Shown piece after piece: positions 7,072 to 13,619 of a stretch of DNA of 13,733 bases. Made by a program: the position numbers and the translations under genes. Under the pieces are notes generated by a model that saw nothing but the letters and a program-made list of their open reading frames with translations, was not told the origin of the DNA and made no database searches. Origin of the DNA: an uncultured bacterium (lineage in GTDB: Bacteria > Planctomycetota > UBA8108). The stretch is from contig CAJWZY010000025.1 of assembly GCA_913050545.1 (NCBI GenBank), positions 1 through 13,733 on the forward strand, given 5' to 3'. How positions within the stretch are numbered: the first letter of the stretch is position 1; each line of letters opens with the position of its first letter.

Positions 7072-7764
7072 GTGAAGATCAGCAAACGCCTGCTAAACAT
7101 CTGTGATGCAGCGGAAGAGTACTGTCCGCCAAGTCTCAGTGAAAACAACTACCCTGAAACGATCATAGACGTGGTTATCTTTCACCGGCTCCATCTCCAT
7201 ATGGACCCGAAGCTGGCCAAAAGATGCTACAACCTGTTGAAATCGGATTTTGTGGACTGGAACGAGGTCCGGGTCAGTGTGATCCGCGATATCCAGATCG
7301 GCCTGCGAAAGAGTTTTGATTCACTGGCACTAGCGGTCTTCATCAAGGACTTCCTGGAGTTCGTCCACAAAGAACTGCGCGAAATAAGTCTCGAGAACCT
7401 GCTGGAGGAAAACCTGGGTGAAATTCGCACCTTCCTGAAAAACATCAGGGGCATGCACTCTTCGACAATTGACATGGTCCTGATGCGCTTCAAGGAACAC
7501 CCCATTATGCCGCTCAGCCCGGATATGGAAAAATTGCTCGTCAAGCTCAGCCTTGCCAAGAGCGGTGAAACCCGGGACCGCAAAGAAAAACGCTTCTACG
7601 AACTCCTGGGGCCCGAGAAGGCGCTCCAGGTTCACCACTATCTGCTCTACTACACGGATGTGCGTGAGAAGATGAAAGAAAAAGTAGAGTTGCCTGCTCA
7701 GCTGAGCACTGGAAGGCGTAAAAAACCCGCGGCAAAAAAGACCGCCAAAGCCGGAAAGAAGTAA
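7072..7764 (+). CDS. Endonuclease III-like HhH-GPD protein, apparently non-catalytic, with basic tail
   Basis: The 230-residue product has the shape of an endonuclease III-family DNA glycosylase: residues 30-100 include FHRLHLHMDPKLAKRCYNLL and the segment DFVDWNEVRVSVIRDI (59-74), seen in a bacterial HhH subgroup; residues 122-138 (LKNIRGMHSSTIDMVLM) align with the helix-hairpin-helix LPGVGxKTANVVL; VHHYLLYYTDVR (187-198) aligns with the segment that precedes the iron-sulfur cysteines. The catalytic lysine position is Ser131. The catalytic aspartate falls on Ser149 in an ungapped alignment, although Asp151 is close. The four cluster cysteines are absent. The end (GRRKKPAAKKTAKAGKK) is a histone-H1-like Lys/Ala tail. 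I infer a DNA-binding rather than glycosylase role. GTG start at 7072 is supported by GGAG at 7060-7063. yebC follows after 79 bases, perhaps in the same transcript. Confidence 0.7.
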   Translation: MKISKRLLNICDAAEEYCPPSLSENNYPETIIDVVIFHRLHLHMDPKLAKRCYNLLKSDFVDWNEVRVSVIRDIQIGLRKSFDSLALAVFIKDFLEFVHKELREISLENLLEENLGEIRTFLKNIRGMHSSTIDMVLMRFKEHPIMPLSPDMEKLLVKLSLAKSGETRDRKEKRFYELLGPEKALQVHHYLLYYTDVREKMKEKVELPAQLSTGRRKKPAAKKTAKAGKK

Positions 7765-7771
7765 TACAAGC

Positions 7772-7785
7772 CTGCCCCCTGGCAG
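7772..7785. other. Small hairpin between the HhH gene and yebC
   Basis: CTGCC and GGCAG form a 5-bp stem with loop CCCT directly after the HhH stop codon. It is followed by AAAA, not T, so it is not a rightward terminator. It might be a 3'-end or processing structure, or chance. Confidence 0.3.
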
Positions 7786-7843
7786 AAAACCTCTGCTGAT
7801 TTGAATGACTCCATCAACCTCTGAGCTGGAAAAGTAAAGCGTT

Positions 7844-8659
7844 ATGGCTGGCCACTCAAAATGGGCGAATATCAAGCACCGCAAGGGCGCTGCAGATGCC
7901 CGCAAGTCCAAGATGTTCTCCAAGCTCGCGAAATACATCATGGTCGCAGCCGGGAACGGCGGCGGTAACCCGCAGGAGAATCTCAAGCTCCGCTACGCCA
8001 TCGAGAAAGCGAAAGCCGAGTCGATGCCAAAAGATTCAATTGTGCGGGCAGTCAAGAAAGGTACCGGGGAACTGCAGGGGGATGCCATCGAGGAGCTCAC
8101 CTACGAGGGAATCGGCCCCCACGGCCTTTCCGTCATCATGGAAGCGATCACTGATAACCGCAATCGTACAGGCGGGGAGATGAGAAACCTGCTGGAGAAG
8201 CGAGGTGGCTCACTCGGAAAAACCAATTCGGTGATGTGGAAGTTTGACCGTAAAGGGATCCTGGTCATTTCGAAAGAGGATGTCGAAGAGGAAGAGCTCT
8301 TTGAAGAAGCCCTCGAAGCCGGTGCGGAAAATATAGAAGAGGTCGAAACCTGTTTCGATGTGGAGGTTCCAGCCGAGGCCTTTGACCAGGTCAGGAGCGC
8401 CCTGCAATCCTTCCTGGAGAAAAAGCGGGGCATCGGTGAAGAGAAGAAATGGGGCGAGGCTGAAGATGACCGGCCTGTTTTCGAACGCTCCGAATTATTC
8501 TACAAGCCCCAGAATCCGGTGATCATCGATGACAAGGAGACTGCCAAGGCAGCCCTGAATTTCCTCGAGGATCTCGAGGATCATGAAGATGTACAGAATG
8601 TCTTCAGCGATCTCGACGTTCCAAGCGAGATCATCGAGGCGCTCGCTTCCGAAGACTGA
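7844..8659 (+). CDS. yebC: YebC/TACO1-family protein
   Basis: The N-terminus MAGHSKWANIKHRKGAADARKSK and the blocks SMPKDSIVRAVKKGTGEL (60-77), LTYEGIGPHGLSVIMEAITDNRNRT (85-109) and GGSLGKTNSVMWKFDRKG (121-138) are diagnostic of YebC. The family was first described as transcriptional regulators; more recent work on bacterial YebC and mitochondrial TACO1 points to a ribosome-associated role at proline-rich stretches. The protein acts in the cytoplasm. It has 271 residues, longer than the usual roughly 240-250; much of the excess is an added charged, tryptophan-containing stretch at about 198-213, before YKPQNPVIIDD (220-230). The conserved ending HEDVQNVFSDLDVP is present. The ribosome binding site before ATG at 7844 is poor. 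It lies 79 bases after the HhH gene on the same strand and converges with the DUF2203 gene, 26 bases beyond its stop. Confidence 0.95.
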   Translation: MAGHSKWANIKHRKGAADARKSKMFSKLAKYIMVAAGNGGGNPQENLKLRYAIEKAKAESMPKDSIVRAVKKGTGELQGDAIEELTYEGIGPHGLSVIMEAITDNRNRTGGEMRNLLEKRGGSLGKTNSVMWKFDRKGILVISKEDVEEEELFEEALEAGAENIEEVETCFDVEVPAEAFDQVRSALQSFLEKKRGIGEEKKWGEAEDDRPVFERSELFYKPQNPVIIDDKETAKAALNFLEDLEDHEDVQNVFSDLDVPSEIIEALASED

Positions 8660-8685
8660 TCAACTGGCTTACCCTTGGGGACTGT

Positions 8686-9147
8686 TTACCCACGTCCTTC
8701 GTGGACTGGGGGATGGCAGAGAAACTCCGAGTAATCGCGTATGGCGAGGCGGTCGTTGAACGTCTCATCGAGCTCGTGCCAGTATCCCACATTCAGATCG
8801 CCCGGCTGCCAACAGAGAAAGACCTTCCTGCCATTGCAGAGCGAGGGAAAGTTGACAACCCCCCTCTTGAACTCTTCGACGAAACAGCCCAGGTTCTCTA
8901 TCTCGCGGATGTAGCTGTTGATCCTGTCAATCAGGTTGTTCAGCTCGAGCTTGAGATCTCTCAAAGCATTCTCGTTATCTGCCGCAGCACTGCCCGTTTC
9001 GTAATCCCTGGCGCTTTTCTCCAGGCACTCAAGCTCTGCCCGTTTCTCAATGATGGCTTTCCACTTCGACATGATGTCAGCGACGATCCCCCTCATCAGT
9101 GGGAGCATTCGGTTGGCTTCTTCAATTGAGATAATCTTTGCTTCCAT
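8686..9147 (-). CDS. DUF2203 family protein
   Basis: Function unknown. ATG at 9147 (153 residues) is preferred over an in-frame TTG four codons upstream because it gives the family's usual beginning, a short strand followed by EEANRMLPLMRGIVADI (residues 9-25). The middle (about 26-88) is long charged helix, probably coiled coil. The end has the family signature GRKVFLCWQPGDLNVGYWHELDETF (106-130), which in this family follows a segment like GVVNFPSLCNG (96-106). A weak GAGA precedes the ATG. The protein has no signal peptide or membrane segment and is probably cytoplasmic. It is convergent with yebC and divergent from bamA, so it is likely its own transcription unit. Confidence 0.85.
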   Translation of the reverse strand: MEAKIISIEEANRMLPLMRGIVADIMSKWKAIIEKRAELECLEKSARDYETGSAAADNENALRDLKLELNNLIDRINSYIREIENLGCFVEEFKRGVVNFPSLCNGRKVFLCWQPGDLNVGYWHELDETFNDRLAIRDYSEFLCHPPVHEGRG

Positions 9148-9293
9148 GTGTTTTCTCAAACAGGTGGGGGAAATTCCACGAAATCAGTTCACTACCGTGA
9201 AAACATGGAGCAATCCTCGTACCGCCCGGACAGATAACACCCTGTCTTTCTCAAGCTGTTTGTAAACAAGCACATAGGTGATAATCCAGGGAA

Positions 9294-9354
9294 CAGGATT
9301 GATCTGAGACGGGACCGGGGCCGGATCGATCCGTCCAGATTCGGGACAATCCTG
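9294..9354. other. Long imperfect hairpin in the DUF2203-bamA intergenic region
   Basis: CAGGATTG (9294-9301) pairs perfectly with CAATCCTG (9347-9354). Immediately inside, ATCTG (9302-9306) pairs with CAGAT (9336-9340), leaving a 6-base bulge on the right arm. After a single bulged A at 9307, GACGGG (9308-9313) pairs with CCGTC plus one G-U pair (9330-9335). The total is 19 pairs in three helices around a GC-rich apical loop containing the 12-base palindrome CGGATCGATCCG (9322-9333). No T-run follows on either strand, so this is not an ordinary terminator. It could be a small RNA, a structured leader from an unseen upstream start, or a small palindromic repeat element. Confidence 0.5.
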
Positions 9355-9384
9355 CCAAACCGCCACCGAATGGCTCTACAAGGC

Positions 9385-9412
9385 TTGACAGACCCGATCT
9401 TTTCACTAAAAC
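9385..9412 (+). promoter_or_regulatory. Candidate bamA promoter
   Basis: A perfect TTGACA (9385-9390) is followed after 16 bases by TAAAAC (9407-9412, 4/6). The predicted start (about 9419) would leave only 4-5 bases before the ATG at 9424 and would exclude the GGTGAAG sequence (9413-9419) that could act as ribosome binding site. Either the mRNA is nearly leaderless or the true start lies further upstream. Confidence 0.45.
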
Positions 9413-9423
9413 GGTGAAGTCAG

Positions 9424-11835
9424 ATGGCATCTTCAAATCAAAAATTCTGGCGGTATGCAGACCCTCTTTCCGGGCGGGTTTTTGTGCTGTCCCTGCTGCT
9501 CTCTGCCGCTTGCGCAACAGCCTTCACCCAGCAGTCTCCCCTCAGCGGAAAGCTGATCCGCAAGATCTCCATCGAAGGACTCTCTAAAACACCTGAGTCG
9601 GAGCTGCTGGGACGACTTGGATTCCGCATCGGAGAACGATACAACCCGGAAGCTGTCGAACTCGAAGCCGCCAGGTTATTCGCCCTGGGTAAATTCAAGA
9701 GGGTCCTGGGCCCCTACGAAAGCAAGTACGAGGACGGGGTGGCTATTCGGTTCGTGGTGGAAGAAAAGCCCCTTGTCTTCAAGATCAGCTACGAAGGTCT
9801 TTACAGTGGGGCGATTACAGAGATTGACCTGCTGACTGGAACACCCTCCCTGCGACTGCTCGAAGGCGACCTGTTTAACGAGTACTTGATCCGCCAGGAC
9901 AAACAGTCCATCCGAAAAAAGTTTCTCGACAAGGGGTTCCTCTTCGTCGAGATCGATCACAAGGTGAAAACGACGAGCCGTGGAATCGAGATCTCCTTCA
10001 GGATATTTGAGGGCACCCAGGTCGGGATCGAGGATATCAGTTTCATTGGCAACGACACCTTCAGCGAGAGCGAACTCCTTGCCCAGATGACAAACAAGGA
10101 GAGGAAGTTCTGGTTATTCGACCTGATCATGCCCACCCACTTCAGCCCGAAAAATCTCCAGGCTGACATCGGCAGTCTCAAAAGATTCTATCGCCAGCAC
10201 GGCTTCAGGGATGTCCAGATCGAGTCGCAATCGGTGGAGCTTCGCCCTGGCAAGGAGGGCGTCGACATCGAGATCCTGGTCAGGGAAGGCGATCAATACA
10301 CCTTCGAGGGCTACACCTTCACCGGAAACTCGGTCTTTTCAGACCAGGTCCTCTCCGACCTGACAACCAGCATCACCGGGACCCGGTTCAACCAGGAAGA
10401 CCTCCAGGGAGACCAGGAAGCGATTCTCAATTACTACAAGGACAGGGCGTACCTCTTCGCGAAGGTGAGCCCGAAATTCGTCCACTCACTCGACAAGCCC
10501 GCCCTGCGCATCGAGTTCAACATCGAGGAAAACAACGAGATCTATATCAACAAGATCAAGATCAAGGGCAACCTGATGACGCAGGACCGTGTCATCAGAA
10601 GAGAACTTGAATTCTACCCGGGCGAGAAAATCGACAACTCACGGCTGGTCAAGAGCAAGTCGAACATCAACCGGCTGGGCCTCTTTCCAAGAGTTGACTA
10701 TACCTACGAGCCCACCCCGCAACCCGCCTACCGTGACGTGACCGTGAATGTCGCGGAGCTGCCACGGTACGGAAATCTCAGCCTGGGCTTTGGACTCTCC
10801 CAGGGCTACGGTGTCTTCGGGCAGATCCAGTTCACCAAGCGTAACTTCGACATCCTCGACACACCGGAATCCGTATACGACCTCCTGACGGCATTCACCG
10901 GTGCCGGCCAGAGTCTCACCCTCCGCCTCTCGCCGGGAACCATCTGGTCAAGGTACCAGCTGACCTTTGTTGAGCCCTACCTGTTTGACACCAGGAATTC
11001 CCTGCGTCTCCATGCCCAGAGCATCAAGTGGTGGCGGTACCTGTGGAGCGAGCGGTATACAGGCTTCCTTCCGAAGGTCAGCCATGCCTTTGACTTCGAC
11101 CGTGACCTGCGGATCGCTCTCGGAGCACGCTTTGAAAACGTAAACATCGGCGACCTCGAAGACGATGCCCCGGCAGATGCCTTCACCTTCGAAGGCGACA
11201 CCTTGATCATGGGATTGAATCTCGGCCTGGATTACGACAAGGCGTTCTACCACCCCACCGCCGGCCCTTATGCTGGTCACAAGGAAAAGCTGGAATACAA
11301 GATCGCCGGCGGCTTCATGGGCAGTGACCTCGACTACCACCACGTCACATTCGGCCAGAATCTCTACTTCCCGGTTTACACCCAGGACAATGAAGACCAC
11401 CACGTGATCGCCCTCAAGGCCAACTTTGGTGTCATTGAACCTTTTGGTGATACTGACGAGATCCCGATCTTCGAGCGTTTCTTCATGGGTGGTCCTCATA
11501 CAGTAAAAGGGTTCCGCCACCGTGGTCTCGGCCCACATGACAATGGCGAACCCATCGGCGCCACGGCACAGGTCTGGGGAACCGCCGAATACAGCTTCCC
11601 GGTGTTCGAGCAATTGCTGCGTGGTGTGGCCTTCTTCGATTACGGTAATCTGCAGAACATGTCGGACTTCAGCCTGGACAAGATGCGCTATGTGGTTGGA
11701 TTCGGTGCAAGGCTCAACTTCCCGCTGCTGGGCGGAGCCCCGATCCCCATCGGGCTCTATTTTGGTACGCCGCTGAAAAGACAACCCGAAGACGAAACCC
11801 GTTTTTTCCTTTTCTCCCTCGGATATTTGTTCTGA
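9424..11835 (+). CDS. bamA: Outer membrane protein assembly factor BamA (Omp85)
   Basis: Central subunit of the beta-barrel assembly machine, which folds outer membrane proteins into the outer membrane. The 803-residue product has a long N-region and a hydrophobic signal segment (about 18-34). Five POTRA-like repeats follow, beginning near 45 (LIRKISIEGL), 117 (LVFKISYEGL), 200 (VGIEDISFIGN), 292 (YTFEGYTFTGN) and 373 (IYINKIKIKGN). The membrane barrel occupies about 450-803. It contains the loop-6 signature FERFFMGGPHTVKGFRHRG (683-701), with Lys at 695 where the VRGF/Y motif normally has Arg, and it ends in FFLFSLGYLF with a terminal Phe, as expected for a beta-signal. Length is normal for the family. 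No skp/ompH, lpx or other Bam gene is adjacent in the window; the next gene is an exported protein 191 bases downstream. Confidence 0.95.
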   Translation: MASSNQKFWRYADPLSGRVFVLSLLLSAACATAFTQQSPLSGKLIRKISIEGLSKTPESELLGRLGFRIGERYNPEAVELEAARLFALGKFKRVLGPYESKYEDGVAIRFVVEEKPLVFKISYEGLYSGAITEIDLLTGTPSLRLLEGDLFNEYLIRQDKQSIRKKFLDKGFLFVEIDHKVKTTSRGIEISFRIFEGTQVGIEDISFIGNDTFSESELLAQMTNKERKFWLFDLIMPTHFSPKNLQADIGSLKRFYRQHGFRDVQIESQSVELRPGKEGVDIEILVREGDQYTFEGYTFTGNSVFSDQVLSDLTTSITGTRFNQEDLQGDQEAILNYYKDRAYLFAKVSPKFVHSLDKPALRIEFNIEENNEIYINKIKIKGNLMTQDRVIRRELEFYPGEKIDNSRLVKSKSNINRLGLFPRVDYTYEPTPQPAYRDVTVNVAELPRYGNLSLGFGLSQGYGVFGQIQFTKRNFDILDTPESVYDLLTAFTGAGQSLTLRLSPGTIWSRYQLTFVEPYLFDTRNSLRLHAQSIKWWRYLWSERYTGFLPKVSHAFDFDRDLRIALGARFENVNIGDLEDDAPADAFTFEGDTLIMGLNLGLDYDKAFYHPTAGPYAGHKEKLEYKIAGGFMGSDLDYHHVTFGQNLYFPVYTQDNEDHHVIALKANFGVIEPFGDTDEIPIFERFFMGGPHTVKGFRHRGLGPHDNGEPIGATAQVWGTAEYSFPVFEQLLRGVAFFDYGNLQNMSDFSLDKMRYVVGFGARLNFPLLGGAPIPIGLYFGTPLKRQPEDETRFFLFSLGYLF

Positions 11836-11978
11836 ACAGCCCCGCCAGGCTGAACCCGAACAACAGGCAGAAGCGGCAGGAAACCCTCTATTTCCACGTC
11901 TGCGGGCAACATCCGCTTTTCTGGATACCCGGTGGCTTTTGTCGGGGTTCATCTGTTGGAGACTGCAGTTATCTTGCC

Positions 11979-12006
11979 TTACAATACGCTTCTGCAATCC
12001 TATAAA
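11979..12006 (+). promoter_or_regulatory. Candidate promoter of the DUF1570-like gene
   Basis: TATAAA (12001-12006, 5/6) is preceded at 16 bases by TTACAA (11979-11984, a weak -35). The predicted start near 12013 coincides with the GGAGG ribosome binding site (12013-12017), giving a leader of about 14 bases. The 191-base bamA-to-next-gene interval has no T-tailed hairpin that I would call a terminator. Confidence 0.4.
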
Positions 12007-12026
12007 TAACCTGGAGGATTCAATTC

Positions 12027-13442
12027 ATGAATCGCCCCGCAATTGCCTTCCTGCTCAGTCTCATCCTCGTTCCCGGACTCTTGAACGCCCAGGACAGTAA
12101 ACGTACTGAGGTTCTTAAAGAGTACTGTAAGCGAGCGGCCCAGCTACCGCCCAGGGATGCAAATGCGCATTTCCGTTTTTACCTCTGGTGCTCCGAGAAC
12201 AATTTTTCCAACGAGGCGGGTTTCTACCTGAAGGAAGCCCTGGTAATCGATGAGGACCATACCGATGCTCGTGAGGCTCTCGGATACGCCCGCTATGGCA
12301 GCTCCTGGGTCCTGAAAACCGAGCTGGCAAAACCGACCGGGAAATCCAGCCGTAATACCAAGGCTCCAGAGGCAGAAAAAACACCGGAGCTTGTCATCAC
12401 CACGACCCCTCCTGCCACCGAAGCAGGAGCTCCCAGCCTCCCGGCTGACCCCTCCACCGGCGAAGAAGCAGGAACAGAAGACAGCGAGCTGGTGGTGGAC
12501 GCTACCAGCTACTCAGCGGACGTTATCCGCAAAAAAGAATGGGCTGCTTCCCTGGCTGAAAACCTGAATATCGAATTCCAGACCTACGAGGACCAGGACT
12601 TCCTCATCCATACAACCCTCTCATCCGCCAGGCACGCCAAGGTAGGCCAGCTGCTTGCCCAGCTGAAGGCAGCTAAAAAACTACTCGGCACGGTGCTTGG
12701 GGCCAAGGGAAAGGATGCCCTCCTCTGGCCGGCCAAGGTCCAGATCGTCCTGCTGCGATCGGAACAGCAGTTCCAGCAGTTTGCCGAAGTGGTGGATCAG
12801 GTGGACTACGCCAAGAACCCGGAAAGCGGGTATACCAAGGAGGAGCACACCGCGATCTGGCAACCGGACAGTACCGCGGCTTTGAGAATCCTGGCGACCG
12901 ATGCAGTAAAATACATCCACGGAACCGACCGCCAGACAGGCTGGTGGCTTTCGGAGGGGGTTGCTGAACTGGTCATCGGCACGTTGAAGTCCAAGAGCGG
13001 CAAGGACGCCCGGGACAAAGCCTATTTCCTCCGCAACTACAAGACCACCGCAGATATCCTGAGCGCGGAGAACAACGAAGACAATATCTACTATCTCCTC
13101 GAAGCCCAGGAAATGAAGCGGCGCCAGGAGAGACGCAGCCGCGCCATGGCAATGACCCTTGTCAACTTCCTCTCTCGCAAGGTCCCCCGCTTTCTGAGTG
13201 ACCTCAAGGGCAAGGAAGCCCCCGCGGCTCCTCCTGAAGATGACGCAGATGCCCTCAAGGTCTACTGGCTCAGCTACGTCAACTTCCAGGAAAAGACGCT
13301 GAAGACTCACTTCAAGAAGGAGACCGAAGAGCTCGATCTCCTCTGGAAGCGCCACGTGCTCGATATGGCCAAGAAGTACAACGCTGCTGCAGATCAGAGA
13401 GCCCGCTACCCCAATGTCAGGGGAAGAAACCGCAAAGACTAG
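12027..13442 (+). CDS. Exported DUF1570/peptidase-MA-like protein without zinc motif
   Basis: The 471-residue product begins with a clear signal peptide (hydrophobic residues 5-19, likely cleavage in LLNAQD). Residues about 28-95 are a TPR-like helical region ending in ALVIDEDHTDAREALGYARYGSSWV, followed by a T/P/A/E-rich linker (about 105-155). Residues about 175-440 resemble the gluzincin-like DUF1570/peptidase-MA domain: FQTYEDQDFLIHTTLSS, VQIVLLRSEQQFQQFAEVV, and WWLSEGVAELV (306-316), the counterpart of the family's WLSEGLAE. The zinc-binding HExxH that should come before it is not present; the region reads TDAVKYIHGTDRQ (291-303). It is thus probably a pseudoprotease with a structural or binding role in the periplasm. 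ATG at 12027 has a strong GGAGG 9 bases upstream. A hairpin and terminator follow. The function is not known. Confidence 0.75.
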   Translation: MNRPAIAFLLSLILVPGLLNAQDSKRTEVLKEYCKRAAQLPPRDANAHFRFYLWCSENNFSNEAGFYLKEALVIDEDHTDAREALGYARYGSSWVLKTELAKPTGKSSRNTKAPEAEKTPELVITTTPPATEAGAPSLPADPSTGEEAGTEDSELVVDATSYSADVIRKKEWAASLAENLNIEFQTYEDQDFLIHTTLSSARHAKVGQLLAQLKAAKKLLGTVLGAKGKDALLWPAKVQIVLLRSEQQFQQFAEVVDQVDYAKNPESGYTKEEHTAIWQPDSTAALRILATDAVKYIHGTDRQTGWWLSEGVAELVIGTLKSKSGKDARDKAYFLRNYKTTADILSAENNEDNIYYLLEAQEMKRRQERRSRAMAMTLVNFLSRKVPRFLSDLKGKEAPAAPPEDDADALKVYWLSYVNFQEKTLKTHFKKETEELDLLWKRHVLDMAKKYNAAADQRARYPNVRGRNRKD

Positions 13443-13443
13443 A

Positions 13444-13457
13444 CCGGGGAAACCCGG
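13444..13457 (+). other. GNRA-loop hairpin directly after the stop codon
   Basis: CCGGG (13444-13448) and CCCGG (13453-13457) enclose the tetraloop GAAA, a GNRA loop, one base after the TAG stop. It is a compact and stable RNA hairpin 15 bases before the terminator and could protect the 3' end or serve as a tertiary contact. Confidence 0.5.
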
Positions 13458-13472
13458 CGCACGAGTTTCAAA

Positions 13473-13508
13473 AGCCTGTTCCGAATAACCTGCGAACGGC
13501 TTTTTCTT
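13473..13508 (+). terminator. Intrinsic terminator after the DUF1570-like gene
   Basis: AGCC (13473-13476) pairs with GGCT (13498-13501) and GTTC (13478-13481) with GAAC (13494-13497), with one bulged T. The hairpin is followed by TTTTTCTTT (the stem's last T is 13501; the run reaches 13509). This is the clearest gene-end terminator in the window. Confidence 0.8.
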
Positions 13509-13511
13509 TGC

Positions 13512-13576
13512 GGCCCCTGCGGTGCTTACTGCATCACCGGCAGTTCTCACCCTTATCAGAACGAACCCCGCAGGCC
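13512..13576. other. Possible three-way-junction RNA fold downstream of the terminator
   Basis: CCTGCGG (13516-13522) pairs perfectly with CCGCAGG (13568-13574); GG (13512-13513) and CC (13575-13576) can extend it past a 2-base bulge. Inside are two smaller stems: ACTGC (13528-13532) with GCAGT (13540-13544), and TTCT (13544-13547) with AGAA (13558-13561), which compete for one base. It is not a tRNA: there is no anticodon arm or T-loop consensus. Evidence is structural only. Confidence 0.3.
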
Positions 13577-13619
13577 TGATGCGATCAAGGACAGCTTCCT
13601 GCGCCGTCGATAACAATGC

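Noticed and set aside
6969..7106. A 45-codon frame starting at ATG 6969 in the HhH leader, rich in Phe near its end, as a possible leader peptide
   Set aside because: It has no ribosome binding site, and the Phe codons are just the T-run of the terminator, downstream of the hairpin and so in the wrong place for classic peptide-mediated attenuation. It is kept only as a remote option.
8690..8704. Hairpin CCACG/CGTGG at the end of the DUF2203 gene as a terminator
   Set aside because: Only 5 pairs, inside the coding end, and no T-run follows on the minus strand.
9145..9159. TTG start for the DUF2203 protein four codons upstream
   Set aside because: The ATG at 9147 gives the expected family N-terminus.
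11920..11960. GC-rich hairpins after bamA as a terminator
   Set aside because: The stems are only about 4 pairs and are not followed by a T-run.
10948..11997. A 349-codon open frame on the minus strand, antisense to the end of bamA
   Set aside because: It lies opposite a clearly recognised BamA barrel, its translation has no recognisable domain, and it results from codon bias in a high-G+C gene.
13516..13574. tRNA gene suggested by the 7-bp outer stem
   Set aside because: The interior has two arms, not three, and no T-loop, D-loop or 3' CCA consensus.
12681..13616. A 311-codon open frame on the minus strand, antisense to the DUF1570-like gene
   Set aside because: The + strand frame has a signal peptide, a good ribosome binding site and a terminator; the antisense translation matches nothing and crosses that terminator.
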